64,000 nucleotides of DNA from Microbacterium festucae (GTDB lineage: Bacteria > Actinomycetota > Actinomycetes > Actinomycetales > Microbacteriaceae), in contig NZ_JAOEFC010000001.1 of the NCBI RefSeq assembly GCF_025421715.1, forward strand, positions 372,001-436,000, read 5' to 3'. The notes beneath the pieces are model-generated. The model did not search any database. It was given only the letters and a program-made list of their open reading frames with translations, and had not been told where the DNA came from. Positions 1 to 8,816 of the stretch are shown here, piece by piece (the first letter of the stretch is position 1; each line of letters starts with the position of its first letter). The position numbers were made by a program, and so were the translations under genes.

Positions 1-174
1 GACGGTCGGACTCAGAGGACCCCTACCACGCTTCTCCCGGAGGGCCGTTGGGGTGGCCGAATTCCGGAACGCCGCTTGGGGGCAGCTGAGGACGGCGCGG
101 ACGGTGCCCATTCTATCGAAACGGTTCTTCGACGACGGCGCGAACAGCCACCGCCACGCGGAAGGAAATAGGTC

Positions 175-203
175 TTCCACCGCCGTGATCGCTGTGCCAT
201 ACT
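175..203 (+). promoter_or_regulatory. Candidate sigma-70 promoter for the EPS operon
   Basis: TTCCAC at 175-180 and CATACT at 198-203 are spaced by 17 bases and face the sugar transferase gene. Both hexamers are imperfect, so this is only a candidate. Confidence 0.28.
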
Positions 204-311
204 CAAGCCACGTCCGCCGCCGAGAGGTGGGATGGATGCCGAGGGGTCGGCGTCCAGCAGACGGAATCCGATCGGGATGGGACCTGATCGGAGGTCCGGA
301 CGAAGTTGGGG

Positions 312-359
312 GTACGGGTCTCGACCCGTACGCATTGGGGACAGTGGGCTTCGGCTCAC
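312..359 (+). promoter_or_regulatory. Tandem hairpins in EPS leader
   Basis: GTACGGGT (312-319) pairs perfectly with ACCCGTAC (324-331) across a 4-base loop. GTGGGC (344-349) pairs with GCTCAC (354-359), with one G-T pair, across a TTCG tetraloop. TTGGGGACA flanks the second hairpin on both sides. The pair looks like RNA structure rather than coding sequence. No known riboswitch consensus was recognised. Confidence 0.4.
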
Positions 360-468
360 GACTTGGGGACAACGGGGACACGGTCATGGGGAGACGTCTC
401 GATCTGTGCGCACGCGCTGACGCGCCACGCACCACGCATCGGCTCACGCTCGGCAGCGGGGCACCGCG

Positions 469-1941
469 GTGAGCGCGGCGGCGCCGACCCTCGTTTCGGG
501 GTCGCGCGCCGTCGGAGCTCCTCGCGTCATGCCGCTGCTCGAGCAGAGGCTGACCGAGGTGCGCCGGCTGCGCGCACGCACCGGGGTCGTGGACACCGTG
601 ATCATCGCCGCCGCGGCGGCGGTCACCGCGGCGTGGTTCCGCACCACGCCGCTGGGGGCGCCCGGCATCATCGCGGCGGCGGCGCTCACGTTCGCGTGGG
701 CGACTTCGCTCGTGGTGCTGCGCAGCCGCGCCCACCGGCACGGCACGGGCATGCGCCTGGAGCTGATGCCGATCGCGCATTCGGCGGTCATCGGAGTGGC
801 GGCTCTGGCCGTGGCATCCGGTGCCGCCGGAGGCGACGCCCTACCGCCGCATCTGTACGTGACGGTGCCGCTGGCGGCGGCAACGCTCGTGTCGGTGCGC
901 GCGGTGCGACGTGCCTGGCTCTCACGGCGACGCGACGCGGATGCGCTCGCGCCCCGCACGCTCGTCGTGGGAGACCAGGCCGGTATCGAAGACCTCATCC
1001 GGTCGCTGTCCACCGACACCGAGTTCGGGCACCGCATCGTCGGAGCCGCCGTCGCCGGGGCCGGCGACGGCGCGGTGACGGTGGGCTCGCACTCGTACCC
1101 CGTGCTCGGCACGCCCGAGCAGGTGGCGGAGATCGCCCGTCAGTGCTGCATCGAGACGGTCGTCGTCGCCGGCGGCACCGATGACCCCGACTATCTGCGC
1201 AAACTCTCGTGGAGCCTGGAAGGGGCTGCCACCGATCTGATCCTTGCAACCCGCCTGGCGGATGTCGCCCGTTCCCGCATCGCTTTCGAGCGATCGAACG
1301 GGCTCGCTCTCACCCATGTGAGCCTCCCCAGGTTCGACCGCTCGAGCATGCGCGCCAAGCGACTGCTCGATGTGGTCGTCGCGCTCGCCGCGCTCGTTCC
1401 GATCGCGCTGATCACCCCTGTGATCGCGCTGTTCATCGCTGGAGACACTCCGGGGGGCGTGTTCTTCCGACAGCGACGGATCGGGCGCGGCGGGCGCGAA
1501 TTCGACATCCTCAAGTTCCGCACCATGACGGCGTCCGCCGAATCGGACCGCGCCGCGCTGGTGGCCGCCAACGAGGGCGCCGGACCGCTGTTCAAGCTGA
1601 AGCACGACCCGCGGGTGACCCGCGTGGGCGCGGTGCTGCGCCGGTTCTCGCTCGACGAGCTGCCGCAGTTCTGGAACGTGCTCATGGGTGAGATGAGCGT
1701 CGTCGGGCCCCGCCCGCCCCTCCCGACCGAGGTGAGCGAGTACGACGGGCCCGTCTTCCGGCGCCTGTACGTGCAGCCCGGCATCACCGGGCTCTGGCAG
1801 GTGAGCGGCCGCAGCGACCTCAGCTGGGAGCAGTCGGTGCGCCTCGACCTGCACTACGTGGAGAACTGGTCGCTCGCGACCGACCTGCAGATCATCGCCC
1901 GCACCGCTGCGGTGATGGTCCGGCCGAAGGGGGCCTACTGA
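469..1941 (+). CDS. Exopolysaccharide polyprenyl glycosylphosphotransferase
   Basis: This is the initiating enzyme of polysaccharide synthesis, moving a sugar-1-phosphate from a nucleotide sugar to the lipid carrier at the inner membrane face. The 490-residue protein has several N-terminal membrane segments (about 40-150), a Rossmann-like CoA-binding middle (CIETVVVAGG) and a C-terminal bacterial sugar transferase domain from about residue 295 (KRLLDVV helix, then KFRTM, SLDELPQFWNV, GPRPPLP and PGITGLWQVSGR). This is the full WbaP/CpsE-like layout. The GTG start at 469 is chosen for full length; an ATG at 529 is an alternative. The next gene starts inside its stop codon (ATG at 1941), so the two are translationally coupled. 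The family is certain; which sugar it transfers cannot be read from sequence. Confidence 0.93.
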   Translation: MSAAAPTLVSGSRAVGAPRVMPLLEQRLTEVRRLRARTGVVDTVIIAAAAAVTAAWFRTTPLGAPGIIAAAALTFAWATSLVVLRSRAHRHGTGMRLELMPIAHSAVIGVAALAVASGAAGGDALPPHLYVTVPLAAATLVSVRAVRRAWLSRRRDADALAPRTLVVGDQAGIEDLIRSLSTDTEFGHRIVGAAVAGAGDGAVTVGSHSYPVLGTPEQVAEIARQCCIETVVVAGGTDDPDYLRKLSWSLEGAATDLILATRLADVARSRIAFERSNGLALTHVSLPRFDRSSMRAKRLLDVVVALAALVPIALITPVIALFIAGDTPGGVFFRQRRIGRGGREFDILKFRTMTASAESDRAALVAANEGAGPLFKLKHDPRVTRVGAVLRRFSLDELPQFWNVLMGEMSVVGPRPPLPTEVSEYDGPVFRRLYVQPGITGLWQVSGRSDLSWEQSVRLDLHYVENWSLATDLQIIARTAAVMVRPKGAY

Positions 1942-3374
1942 TGTTCCGACGCCCGACGTGGACCCGCAAGCGGGCCCCGCACATCCTGATCATCGTGCAG
2001 AACCTGCCCGTGCCGCTGGACCGGCGGGTGTGGCTGGAATGTCAGGCGCTGGTCACCCGCGGCTATCGGGTGAGCGTGATCTGCCCGAAGGGCCCGGGAG
2101 ACCCCGTGTTCGAACACCTCGACGGCGTGGACATCCACAAGTACGCACCGGCTCCTGAGGCGGAGGGCCTGGCCGGCTACGCGTGGGAGTTCGCCTACAG
2201 CTGGGTGCGCACGGCGCTGCTGTCCGTGAAGGTGCGCCGGCGCGGCCGATTCGATGTCATCCAGGCGTGCAACCCGCCTGACACCTACTGGCTGCTGGCG
2301 CTGCTGTGGCGCGTGGCCGGGGTGCGCTTCGTCTACGACCACCACGACCTCAACCCCGAGCTGTTCCGGTCGCGGTTCGGCGAACCGCAGGGGACGCTCA
2401 AGAAGCTCGAGTACCGCACGCTGCTCTGGCTCGAGCGCCGCTCGTTCCGCGCCGCCGACCATGTCATCTCGACCAATGAGTCCTACAAGGGCAAGGCGAT
2501 CACCCGCGGCGGACGGTCGGCGGACGAGGTCACCGTCGTGCGCAGCGGCCCCGACACCGAGCAGATGCGGCCGATCTATCCGGAGGCACCGCGACGCATC
2601 GACACCGTGAACCTGGTCTACGTGGGGATCATGGGCCCGCAGGACGGCGTCGACCAGGTGCTCCACGTCGTCGACGAATTGGTGCACCATCGCGGTCGCC
2701 GCAACGTCACCGCCACACTGCTCGGCTTCGGGGACTGCCTGGAGAAGTTGAAGGCCGAGACGCTCGAGCTGCGCCTGCACGACCACGTCACCTTCACCGG
2801 CCGCGTCGACCGCACGCAGATGGCGGAGTATCTGAGCCGCGGGGACATCGGAGTCTGCCCCGACCTGAAGACTCCGCTCAACGACGTCTCCACGATGAAC
2901 AAGACCATGGAGTACATGGCGTACGCGCTGCCGGCGGTCGCTTTCGACCTGGAGGAGACGCAGGTCTCGGGAGCCGACACCGTGCTCTATGCCCCGTCGG
3001 GCGACGTCGCCGCCTTCGCAGATCAGGTCGAGCGGCTCATCGACGATCGTGATCTGCGCGCGCGCATGGGACGGGCGGCGCGGGAACGCGTGGCGGCCGT
3101 GCTCGATTGGCGCCCGCAGGCAGAGGCCTACGTGGGGGTCTACGACGCACTCACCGGTTTCCACGTCGACGGCCCGGCCGTCCCGGTGACCGCCGGGGTG
3201 CGCGAGGCCGACGCGCAGGGGCGGCGCTACGTCGACCTGCACGACGGCGAGGCGATGGAGGCCTACCTGCTGGGTCGCGGCGCCAGCGACCTCACGGTCA
3301 CGACGGAGGCCATCCGTCAGCTGGCCGAGGGCGGGGGCGCGACCGTCGATGCGACCGCGGATGTGCGGTCGTGA
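1941..3374 (+). CDS. Glycosyltransferase family 4
   Basis: A GT-B fold retaining glycosyltransferase of 477 residues that probably adds a sugar to the lipid-linked EPS precursor at the cytoplasmic membrane face. The N-terminus (HILIIVQNLPVPLDRRVW) is typical of GT4 enzymes next to initiating transferases. YDHHDLNPEL lies in the acceptor half, and the donor half carries VYVGIMGPQDGVD and the E-x7-E region near residue 323 (MEYMAYALPAVAFD). It overlaps the preceding stop by one base. The C-terminal about 60 residues (after VYDALTG) are a poorly conserved tail. A 10-bp stem hairpin about 160 bases downstream may end this two-gene unit. The donor sugar is unknown. Confidence 0.9.
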   Translation: MFRRPTWTRKRAPHILIIVQNLPVPLDRRVWLECQALVTRGYRVSVICPKGPGDPVFEHLDGVDIHKYAPAPEAEGLAGYAWEFAYSWVRTALLSVKVRRRGRFDVIQACNPPDTYWLLALLWRVAGVRFVYDHHDLNPELFRSRFGEPQGTLKKLEYRTLLWLERRSFRAADHVISTNESYKGKAITRGGRSADEVTVVRSGPDTEQMRPIYPEAPRRIDTVNLVYVGIMGPQDGVDQVLHVVDELVHHRGRRNVTATLLGFGDCLEKLKAETLELRLHDHVTFTGRVDRTQMAEYLSRGDIGVCPDLKTPLNDVSTMNKTMEYMAYALPAVAFDLEETQVSGADTVLYAPSGDVAAFADQVERLIDDRDLRARMGRAARERVAAVLDWRPQAEAYVGVYDALTGFHVDGPAVPVTAGVREADAQGRRYVDLHDGEAMEAYLLGRGASDLTVTTEAIRQLAEGGGATVDATADVRS

Positions 3375-3751
3375 GAGTCGACGGCGCCGGCAACAGGACT
3401 TCACAGATGTGGCGGCTCATGCTCGAGCCACGACGATGCGCACGGCGGAACCTCATCGAGGGGCCTCCCGCCACCCCGCCTGCGCACGCGTCGGGCTCGG
3501 CTCCCGGGGGGCAGCAGCCGGCCACGTGAGAGGCGCGCCCGCCTCATGCCCCCACATCGGGGCGGGCGCGTCACTTGTCGGTCATCACACACAGCAATTG
3601 GCTGTTCCCCTCCGACGCACTCGGGAGTACAGTCGGGGCAGAGCCGTCGCTGGGGAAACGACGACGGCGGGGCCGCGGGGGCGGCCCAGACAGCAGGACA
3701 CATGGGGAACGGCCGTCGACACGTCGACTGCCGCACACTGGGGGCACGTGC
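3375..3751 (+). other. Intergenic region between GT4 and next gene
   Basis: About 375 bases without a supported gene. It contains the hairpin at 3526-3574, a weak promoter-like pair (TTCCCC at 3605-3610, 17 bases, TACAGT at 3628-3633) and, on the way to the next start, repeated TGGGGA words (3651, 3703, 3753) and two GTCGAC palindromes near 3715-3728. It resembles the leader at 200-468 in its G-rich repeated words. Confidence 0.45.
3526..3574 (+). terminator. Hairpin, probable transcription terminator
   Basis: CGCGCCCGCC (3534-3543) pairs perfectly with GGCGGGCGCG (3561-3570) around a 17-base loop, and GTGA/TCAC at the ends can extend it. There is no clear T-tract, as is common in high-GC actinobacteria. 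Confidence 0.45.
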
Positions 3752-4408
3752 ATGGGGACACGGGAGGGCGCGCAGCCGCGCGCAGAGTCTGCCGGACGCA
3801 CCGGGATGACACCGGCGATGCGCTGGGTGATCGCCGCGGTCGCGACGGCGGTCGTGGGCGGGCTCGTCTGGGCGATGGTGCTCGGCGGGCCGCGCGTGAT
3901 CGACGGCGCCGATGAGGCCGATGGCGCGGGTGGGGCCGCGCCATCGGCCTCCCCGACACAGCCGGCGGCGGAGCCGACGCCGGTCGACGGCAGCGAAGTG
4001 CTGCCCCCCGAGCAGGCGCAGACGGTGAGCGGACGCCTTCCCGCACTGCCGGCCGCGACGCCGCGGATCGCCGCGCCCCTGCCCGCGAACGGGACGGCAT
4101 CGGGGTCCCTCGTGGCGGGCTATCCCGTCGATCTCGCCGGGGCGACGCCCCCGTCGGACGTGGTCGACTCGTCGATCTCCGGCGACGGCTCGACCGTGCA
4201 GGTCTCACTCACCGCGCGCACCGATGAGACACCGGATGCCGTGACGGCAGCGTTCCGCGAGCGTTGGGCGGCCCAGGGACTGGCCCCCGTCGCGGCCGCC
4301 GATGCCGCCCTCGCCTACGGCGATGCGTTCACGTCGATCTCCTTGGCCGTGGCCACCACGGGCACCGGAACCGTGTACACCGTGTTCGCGACGCTGCGGA
4401 CGGAGTGA
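3752..4408 (+). CDS. Membrane-anchored hypothetical protein
   Basis: Not recognised by family. The 218-residue protein has a short basic N-terminus, one membrane segment (WVIAAVATAVVGGLVWAMVLGG, about residues 22-43), a Pro/Ala/Ser/Thr-rich linker and a small folded C-terminal domain of about 110 residues (VQVSLTARTDETPDAVTAAF onward), predicted outside the cell. The ATG at 3752 has GGGGG seven bases upstream; an ATG at 3806 just before the membrane segment is the alternative. It sits 3 bases ahead of the MFS transporter gene, so the two are probably co-transcribed. A role in envelope or polymer export is guilt by association only. Confidence 0.7.
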   Translation: MGTREGAQPRAESAGRTGMTPAMRWVIAAVATAVVGGLVWAMVLGGPRVIDGADEADGAGGAAPSASPTQPAAEPTPVDGSEVLPPEQAQTVSGRLPALPAATPRIAAPLPANGTASGSLVAGYPVDLAGATPPSDVVDSSISGDGSTVQVSLTARTDETPDAVTAAFRERWAAQGLAPVAAADAALAYGDAFTSISLAVATTGTGTVYTVFATLRTE

Positions 4409-4411
4409 CGG

Positions 4412-5677
4412 GTGTACATCTCACTCACAGGCTCCCCCGCGCCCGCCACCGGCGAGCGCCGCGCCCCGCGGGGTGTGCGCACGGTGTCGTCGACGGTGAT
4501 CACGCTCGGCGTGGTGTCGATGCTGACCGACATCTCGTCGGAGTCGGTCTCGGCCATCCTGCCCCTCTACATCACCGGGTTCCTCGGCCTGTCGACGATC
4601 GCCTTCGGCGTGCTCGACGGCCTCTACCAGGGCACCAGCGCCGTGGTGCGGATCGCAGGGGGCTACGCCTCCGACCGGCTGGACCAGCCGAAATGGGTCG
4701 CCTTCATCGGGTACGCCCTGGCCGCGGTGGCCCGCGTCGGCCTCATCTTCTGGAGCGGTTTCGGCGCGCTGACGGCGGTGATCACGGCCGACCGCATCGG
4801 CAAGGGCATCCGCACGGCGCCGCGCGATGCGCTCATCACCGGCGCGAGCGACCCGGCCCGACTGGCATCCGCGTTCGGCGTGCACCGCATGCTCGACAAC
4901 ATCGGGGCCGCGATCGGCCCCTTCCTCGCGTTCGTGATCCTGCTGGTCGTCCCCGACGGCTTCCACATCGTCTTCGTCGCGTCGCTGGCCTTCGCGGCGA
5001 TCGGCGTCGCGATCCTCGGGCTCGTCGTGCCCAACGTCCGCAGCCGCCGCGCCCGCCGCGGCGAGCGGGCACGGGTGCCGTGGCGGCGCGTGCTGAGCGC
5101 ACCGATGCGGCGCGTGCTCGCCGCGGCCGGCATCCTGGGGCTGGTCACCATCGGCGACGGCTTCGTCTATCTCATCCTGCAGGCCCGCAGCGACTTCGCC
5201 GCGATGTGGTTCCCCCTTCTCTATGTGGGCACCAATGTGGCCTTCCTCGCCTTCGCGATCCCGCTGGGGCGTCTGGCCGACCGGATCGGCCGCGCCCGCG
5301 TGTTCGTCTGGGGGCACGTGGGGCTCCTCGCCGCCTACGTGGTCGCCGTGCTGCCGATGACCGATGCGGTCGCCACCGTGCTGTGCCTGGTCTTCCTCGG
5401 CGGGTTCTATGCGGCCACCGACGGCGTGCTGTCGGCGCTCACCTCGCAGCTGTCGACGCCCGAGACGCGGGCGACGGCGATCGCGAGCGCGCAGACCGTC
5501 GTCGCGCTCGCGCGCTTCGTGTCGGCCGCCGGCTTCGGCGTGCTCTGGTTCGCCCTCGGGCAGGGCGCCGCGATGCTCGTCGTCGCGATCGTGCTGGCCG
5601 TCGCCATCCCGCTCGTTGCCGTGCTGCTGCGCCCGCTGCTGCGGCCCGCCGAGGCACCGGGCGAGGTGACCCCGTGA
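4412..5677 (+). CDS. MFS transporter
   Basis: A 421-residue major facilitator with about 12 membrane segments. The first helix region carries VSMLTDISSESVSAILPLY, and the loop 2-3 type motif is visible as GGYASDRLDQPKW, with a second copy after helix 8 (GRLADRIGRAR). It begins at a GTG three bases after the previous stop, and its own stop overlaps the next GTG (GTGA at 5674), so it is embedded in an operon. Family membership is clear. The substrate is not; placement in an EPS locus suggests export of a small molecule, or simply co-regulation. Confidence 0.85.
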   Translation: MYISLTGSPAPATGERRAPRGVRTVSSTVITLGVVSMLTDISSESVSAILPLYITGFLGLSTIAFGVLDGLYQGTSAVVRIAGGYASDRLDQPKWVAFIGYALAAVARVGLIFWSGFGALTAVITADRIGKGIRTAPRDALITGASDPARLASAFGVHRMLDNIGAAIGPFLAFVILLVVPDGFHIVFVASLAFAAIGVAILGLVVPNVRSRRARRGERARVPWRRVLSAPMRRVLAAAGILGLVTIGDGFVYLILQARSDFAAMWFPLLYVGTNVAFLAFAIPLGRLADRIGRARVFVWGHVGLLAAYVVAVLPMTDAVATVLCLVFLGGFYAATDGVLSALTSQLSTPETRATAIASAQTVVALARFVSAAGFGVLWFALGQGAAMLVVAIVLAVAIPLVAVLLRPLLRPAEAPGEVTP

Positions 5678-6696
5678 AGACGCGCACCGCCTGGATCGTC
5701 ATCGCCGGGATCTCGGTGGTCGCCCTCGGCGCCACCGGAGCGGTGGGAGCCGTCGCGTGGGCCGACTACCAGGCGCGGCAGGACGCCCCCAGCCTGGTGT
5801 CGTCGACGGCGGCCTCGGAGCTGACCGGCGCAGAGCGGATCGTCTTTCGCAACACCGCCGCCGGACTCGGCTACGGCCACGTGGCATCCGTTCCGCTGGA
5901 CTCTCCGGGGGCGCCCCGCGAGGTGTCGGCCGTGGCCTGCGACCGCGTGGATGCGACCGCCGACGAGGTCGCGTGCCTGCGCACCGTGCGCGGCATCACT
6001 CCTCTTTATACGGCGACGCTGCTCGGTGCCGACGGTGCAGTACGCGCCGAGTGGCCCCTGACGGGCATCCCGAGTCGCACCCGCATCTCGGATGACGGCG
6101 CGCTCATCGCGACCACCGCCTTCGTCACCGGGCATTCGTACGCGACGATCGGCTTCTCGACCGCCACCACCGTGCACACCCGCGACGGCGCCGACCTCGG
6201 CAACCTCGAGGACTGGGCCCTCGAGGTCGACGGACGGCCGAGCGCCCCGGTCGACCGCAACTACTGGGGCATCACGTTCGCCGATGACGACACGTTCTAT
6301 GCCACCGTCGGCATGAGCACGCAGGGTGTGACCTCGCTCGTGCGCGGGTCGATCGCGGCCCGCACACTGCAGACCGTCGCCGACAACGTCGAATGCCCGT
6401 CACTGTCGCCCGACAAGACCCGCATCGCGTTCAAGCGCGTCACCGCCGGCTCCGGGCCCACGGTGCACTGGACGCCGGCGATCTACGACCTGGCCACCGG
6501 CGAGGTCACCCTGCTGCCCGAGAAGCGATCGATCGACGATCAGATCGAGTGGTTCGACGACGACACGATCCTCTACGGCATGCCGCGGGACGACGCCGCG
6601 GGCGACAGCGACGTGTGGGCGCTCACGGCCGACGGCGCGAGCGAACCGCAGGTGCTCATCGAGCACGCGTGGTCGCCATCGGTCGTGCGGGGCTGA
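5674..6696 (+). CDS. Secreted beta-propeller-like protein (TolB/PD40 type)
   Basis: A 340-residue protein starting at the GTG that overlaps the MFS stop. An N-terminal membrane/signal segment (WIVIAGISVVALGATGAVGAV) leads to a body with repeated blades typical of WD40-like/PD40 propellers: ISDDGALIATTAF, LSPDKTRIAFKRV and DDQIEWFDDDTILYGMP. Such proteins bind ligands or partners outside the membrane and rarely have catalysis. Ten bases separate it from the following glycosyltransferase gene, which has its own GAGGAGAG ribosome site. Fold assignment is moderately secure; function is unknown. Confidence 0.75.
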   Translation: MKTRTAWIVIAGISVVALGATGAVGAVAWADYQARQDAPSLVSSTAASELTGAERIVFRNTAAGLGYGHVASVPLDSPGAPREVSAVACDRVDATADEVACLRTVRGITPLYTATLLGADGAVRAEWPLTGIPSRTRISDDGALIATTAFVTGHSYATIGFSTATTVHTRDGADLGNLEDWALEVDGRPSAPVDRNYWGITFADDDTFYATVGMSTQGVTSLVRGSIAARTLQTVADNVECPSLSPDKTRIAFKRVTAGSGPTVHWTPAIYDLATGEVTLLPEKRSIDDQIEWFDDDTILYGMPRDDAAGDSDVWALTADGASEPQVLIEHAWSPSVVRG

Positions 6697-6705
6697 GGAG
6701 GAGAG

Positions 6706-7554
6706 ATGGCCAGCATCATCATCGCCGCGCACGACGAGGAAGCGGTGATCGGCCGCTGTCTGGACGCGCTGCGCGATCAGGTCACCGGCGCGGACGTGAT
6801 CGTGAGCGCCAACGGCTGCCACGACCGCACGGCGCAGATCGCCGCGACGCACGGAGCCACCGTCATCGACCGGGTCGAGCCGGGGAAGGCGGCCGCGCTG
6901 AACGCCGCGGAGCGTGTCGCGAGCACCTTCCCCCGCGTCTACCTCGACGCCGACATCGTCGTGCCGCCCGAGGGGCTGGCGCACCTGCTCGCCCAGCTGG
7001 AGGCCCCCGGGGTGCTGGCCGCCGTGCCGCGCCGACGCATCGAGCTCGCGGGACGGCCCTGGCCGGTGCGGGCGTACTTCGCGATCAACGAGCGACTCCC
7101 CGTCTTCCGCGACGGACTGTTCGGCCGGGGGATGATCGCCGTCTCGGCGGCGGGGCGCGAGCGCTTCGACGAGTTCCCCACGGTGATCGCCGACGACCTG
7201 TTCCTGGACTCGCAGTTCGCCACGCCCGAGAAGCGCGAAGCCCCGGAGGTGGAGGTGGTCGTCGCCGCGCCCCGCCGCACGCGCGATCTCGTCGCACGCC
7301 TGGTGCGGGTGCGCCGCGGCAACGCGCAGCTGCGCGCCGCGGCAGAGAGCCTCGGCGTCGAGGTGCGTCCCGGCGACCGATGGGCGTGGCTGCGCGAGGT
7401 CGTCGTGCCCCGACCGCATCTCCTCGTCGCCGCCGTGCCGTACGTCGTCATCACGGCGCTGGCCGCGTGGCGTGCACGGCGCGACACGGGGGGCTGGGGG
7501 CGCGACGAGAGCACGCGAAACCTCTCGGCGCACTCGGGCGGTGTTCCCGCATGA
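6706..7554 (+). CDS. Glycosyltransferase family 2
   Basis: A GT-A inverting glycosyltransferase of 282 residues. SIIIAAHDEEAVIGRCLDAL is the nucleotide-binding start, the metal-binding DxD is DADIV at 81-83, and GRGMIAVSAAGR with ADDLFLDSQF (about residue 165) gives the acceptor/ED-type region. A C-terminal hydrophobic stretch (VPYVVITALAAW) may tether it to the membrane. The gene overlaps the deacetylase gene by 4 bases (ATGA at 7551), suggesting that the two act on the same saccharide. The product is unknown. Confidence 0.88.
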   Translation: MASIIIAAHDEEAVIGRCLDALRDQVTGADVIVSANGCHDRTAQIAATHGATVIDRVEPGKAAALNAAERVASTFPRVYLDADIVVPPEGLAHLLAQLEAPGVLAAVPRRRIELAGRPWPVRAYFAINERLPVFRDGLFGRGMIAVSAAGRERFDEFPTVIADDLFLDSQFATPEKREAPEVEVVVAAPRRTRDLVARLVRVRRGNAQLRAAAESLGVEVRPGDRWAWLREVVVPRPHLLVAAVPYVVITALAAWRARRDTGGWGRDESTRNLSAHSGGVPA

Positions 7555-8204
7555 CCGTCGAGATCTGCTTCCACGGGATCGGTGTCTGCGAGCGGGAACG
7601 TGAAGCCGGAGAGGCTCGCTACTGGATGCCGGAGGCCGAGTTCCTGCGCGTGCTCGATGCGCTCGTGGGACTGCCCGATGTCACCCTCAGCTTCGACGAC
7701 GGAAACCGATCGGACATCGAGATCGGCCTTCCCGCGCTGCAGGAGAGGGGGCTGCGCGCCACCTTCTTCGCCCTGGCAGGGCGGCTCGATGACGCCGCCA
7801 GTCTCCACCCGGACGATCTGCGCGAGCTCGCGGGCGCCGGCATGACCGTCGGCACCCACGGCTGGGATCACATCCCCTGGCGCGGACTCACCGACCACGA
7901 CGCGCACCGCGAGCTCATCGACGCCCGCGGCGCGCTCGCCGAGGCCGCCGGCACCGACGTCCGCACCGCGGCGCTTCCGCTCGGACGCTACGATCGGCGA
8001 CTGCTGGCACGGCTGCGCGGCGCCGGCTACGACGCCGTCTACTCCAGTGACCGGCTGCCGTTCCACGACGGCACCTGGCTGCGCGCGCGGTACAGCGTCA
8101 CGGCATCCGACACTCCGGCGTCGGTGCAGCGCATCATCGTGGACCGCTCGCGCTCCCGTGACGTGCGCAACCGCCTCGTCGGCGCGGTCAAACGCCTGCG
8201 CTGA
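7551..8204 (+). CDS. Polysaccharide deacetylase family protein
   Basis: A 217-residue NodB-type carbohydrate esterase 4 domain with no signal peptide, so probably cytoplasmic. The catalytic base and metal Asp are in LSFDDGN (D49, D50), the metal His pair in THGWDH (H103, H107), and a later LPLGRYDRR replaces the usual RPPYG motif. It may de-N-acetylate a lipid-linked or nucleotide-linked sugar during EPS assembly. The ATG at 7551 overlaps the preceding stop. It is the last gene of this + strand run and converges with a VanZ gene with no gap. Confidence 0.85.
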   Translation: MTVEICFHGIGVCEREREAGEARYWMPEAEFLRVLDALVGLPDVTLSFDDGNRSDIEIGLPALQERGLRATFFALAGRLDDAASLHPDDLRELAGAGMTVGTHGWDHIPWRGLTDHDAHRELIDARGALAEAAGTDVRTAALPLGRYDRRLLARLRGAGYDAVYSSDRLPFHDGTWLRARYSVTASDTPASVQRIIVDRSRSRDVRNRLVGAVKRLR

Positions 8205-8648
8205 TCAGCGGCTCCCGCGCGCGCCACCGGGCGCACGACCACCGTCGCGGCGGACGACCAGAAGCCACGCGAGCCCCGCTCCGACGGCGGCCCCGGCGAC
8301 ATTGGCGAGGATGTCGCGCAGGCTCGCGACGCGCGAGGGGATGATCATCTGCACGAGTTCGGCACCCGCGGAGACGAGCAGCGCCACACCGACCCCGGCC
8401 CAGTACGGCCGAATGAGGAGGGCGAGCAGGAAGCCGAGGGGGACGAACATGAGGATGTTCGCGGCGAACTCGATCCAGCCCGACCCGAACCAGGACAGCC
8501 CGAACCATCGCGACAGCTGCTCGGCGACGGCGTTGACGATCTGGCTGTAAGAGATGGGCGCCACGAGGATGACCACGACGATCGCCCCGTATGCGGCGAG
8601 GCCGACGAGCGCCCAACGCCCGCGTCCGCCACGGCCACTCGCTCCCAT
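8205..8648 (-). CDS. VanZ family membrane protein
   Basis: About 147 residues from the ATG at 8648, which has GGGGAGA six bases upstream; an in-frame start 48 bases further up lacks a ribosome site. It has four membrane segments and the VanZ signature FAANILMFVPLGFLLALL followed by SAGAELVQMII and the SLRDILANVAGAAVGA helix. VanZ proteins are linked to teicoplanin resistance and to cell-envelope lipid or phosphate chemistry, but the mechanism is not established. It converges with the deacetylase gene. A second, truncated VanZ gene lies at the right edge of the window. Confidence 0.85.
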   Translation of the reverse strand: MGASGRGGRGRWALVGLAAYGAIVVVILVAPISYSQIVNAVAEQLSRWFGLSWFGSGWIEFAANILMFVPLGFLLALLIRPYWAGVGVALLVSAGAELVQMIIPSRVASLRDILANVAGAAVGAGLAWLLVVRRDGGRAPGGARGSR

Positions 8649-8816
8649 TGCGTCTCCCCGCCCCCGCTGTCCGTCCAGAGTAGAGCCCCGAGGCACCCCG
8701 TGAGGGTTCTCTCATCCGGTTCGAGAGCTCCGTGGCAGCGGAGATACTTCCTGTAGCCCCGACATCACCCGACCCGTCGCTGTGCGCCTTCTCGGGCCCG
8801 TCCAGATCGGAAGATC

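Larger units (their letters stand above)
1..468 (+). other. Non-coding upstream region and long leader of the EPS operon
   Basis: No convincing gene is seen here. Open frames on both strands are short, rich in Arg and overlap one another without family features. The stretch contains a possible promoter (175-203), two adjacent hairpins (312-331 and 344-359) and several copies of a TGGGGACA-like word before the GTG at 469. If the promoter is right, the first EPS gene has a leader of roughly 260 bases, long enough to carry a regulatory RNA structure. Confidence 0.5.

Noticed and set aside
312-385. Known riboswitch (c-di-GMP, ydaO or similar) in the EPS leader
   Set aside because: None of the conserved loop sequences I know for these classes is visible; only generic hairpins are present.
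53-472. Open frame of 139 codons on the + strand before the EPS operon
   Set aside because: Arg-rich, no family motif, no ribosome site, overlaps hairpins and other equally long frames; better explained as leader DNA.
3575-3751. Start of the membrane-anchored protein at 3575
   Set aside because: The extra 59 residues are Arg/Gly-rich, lie over a promoter-like region and repeated words, and the ATG at 3752 has a proper ribosome site.
4264-5673. Upstream extension of the propeller gene through the MFS region (frame open for 470 codons)
   Set aside because: Sequence is Arg/Pro-rich noise opposite the clear MFS frame; the GTG at 5674 followed by a signal segment is the true start.
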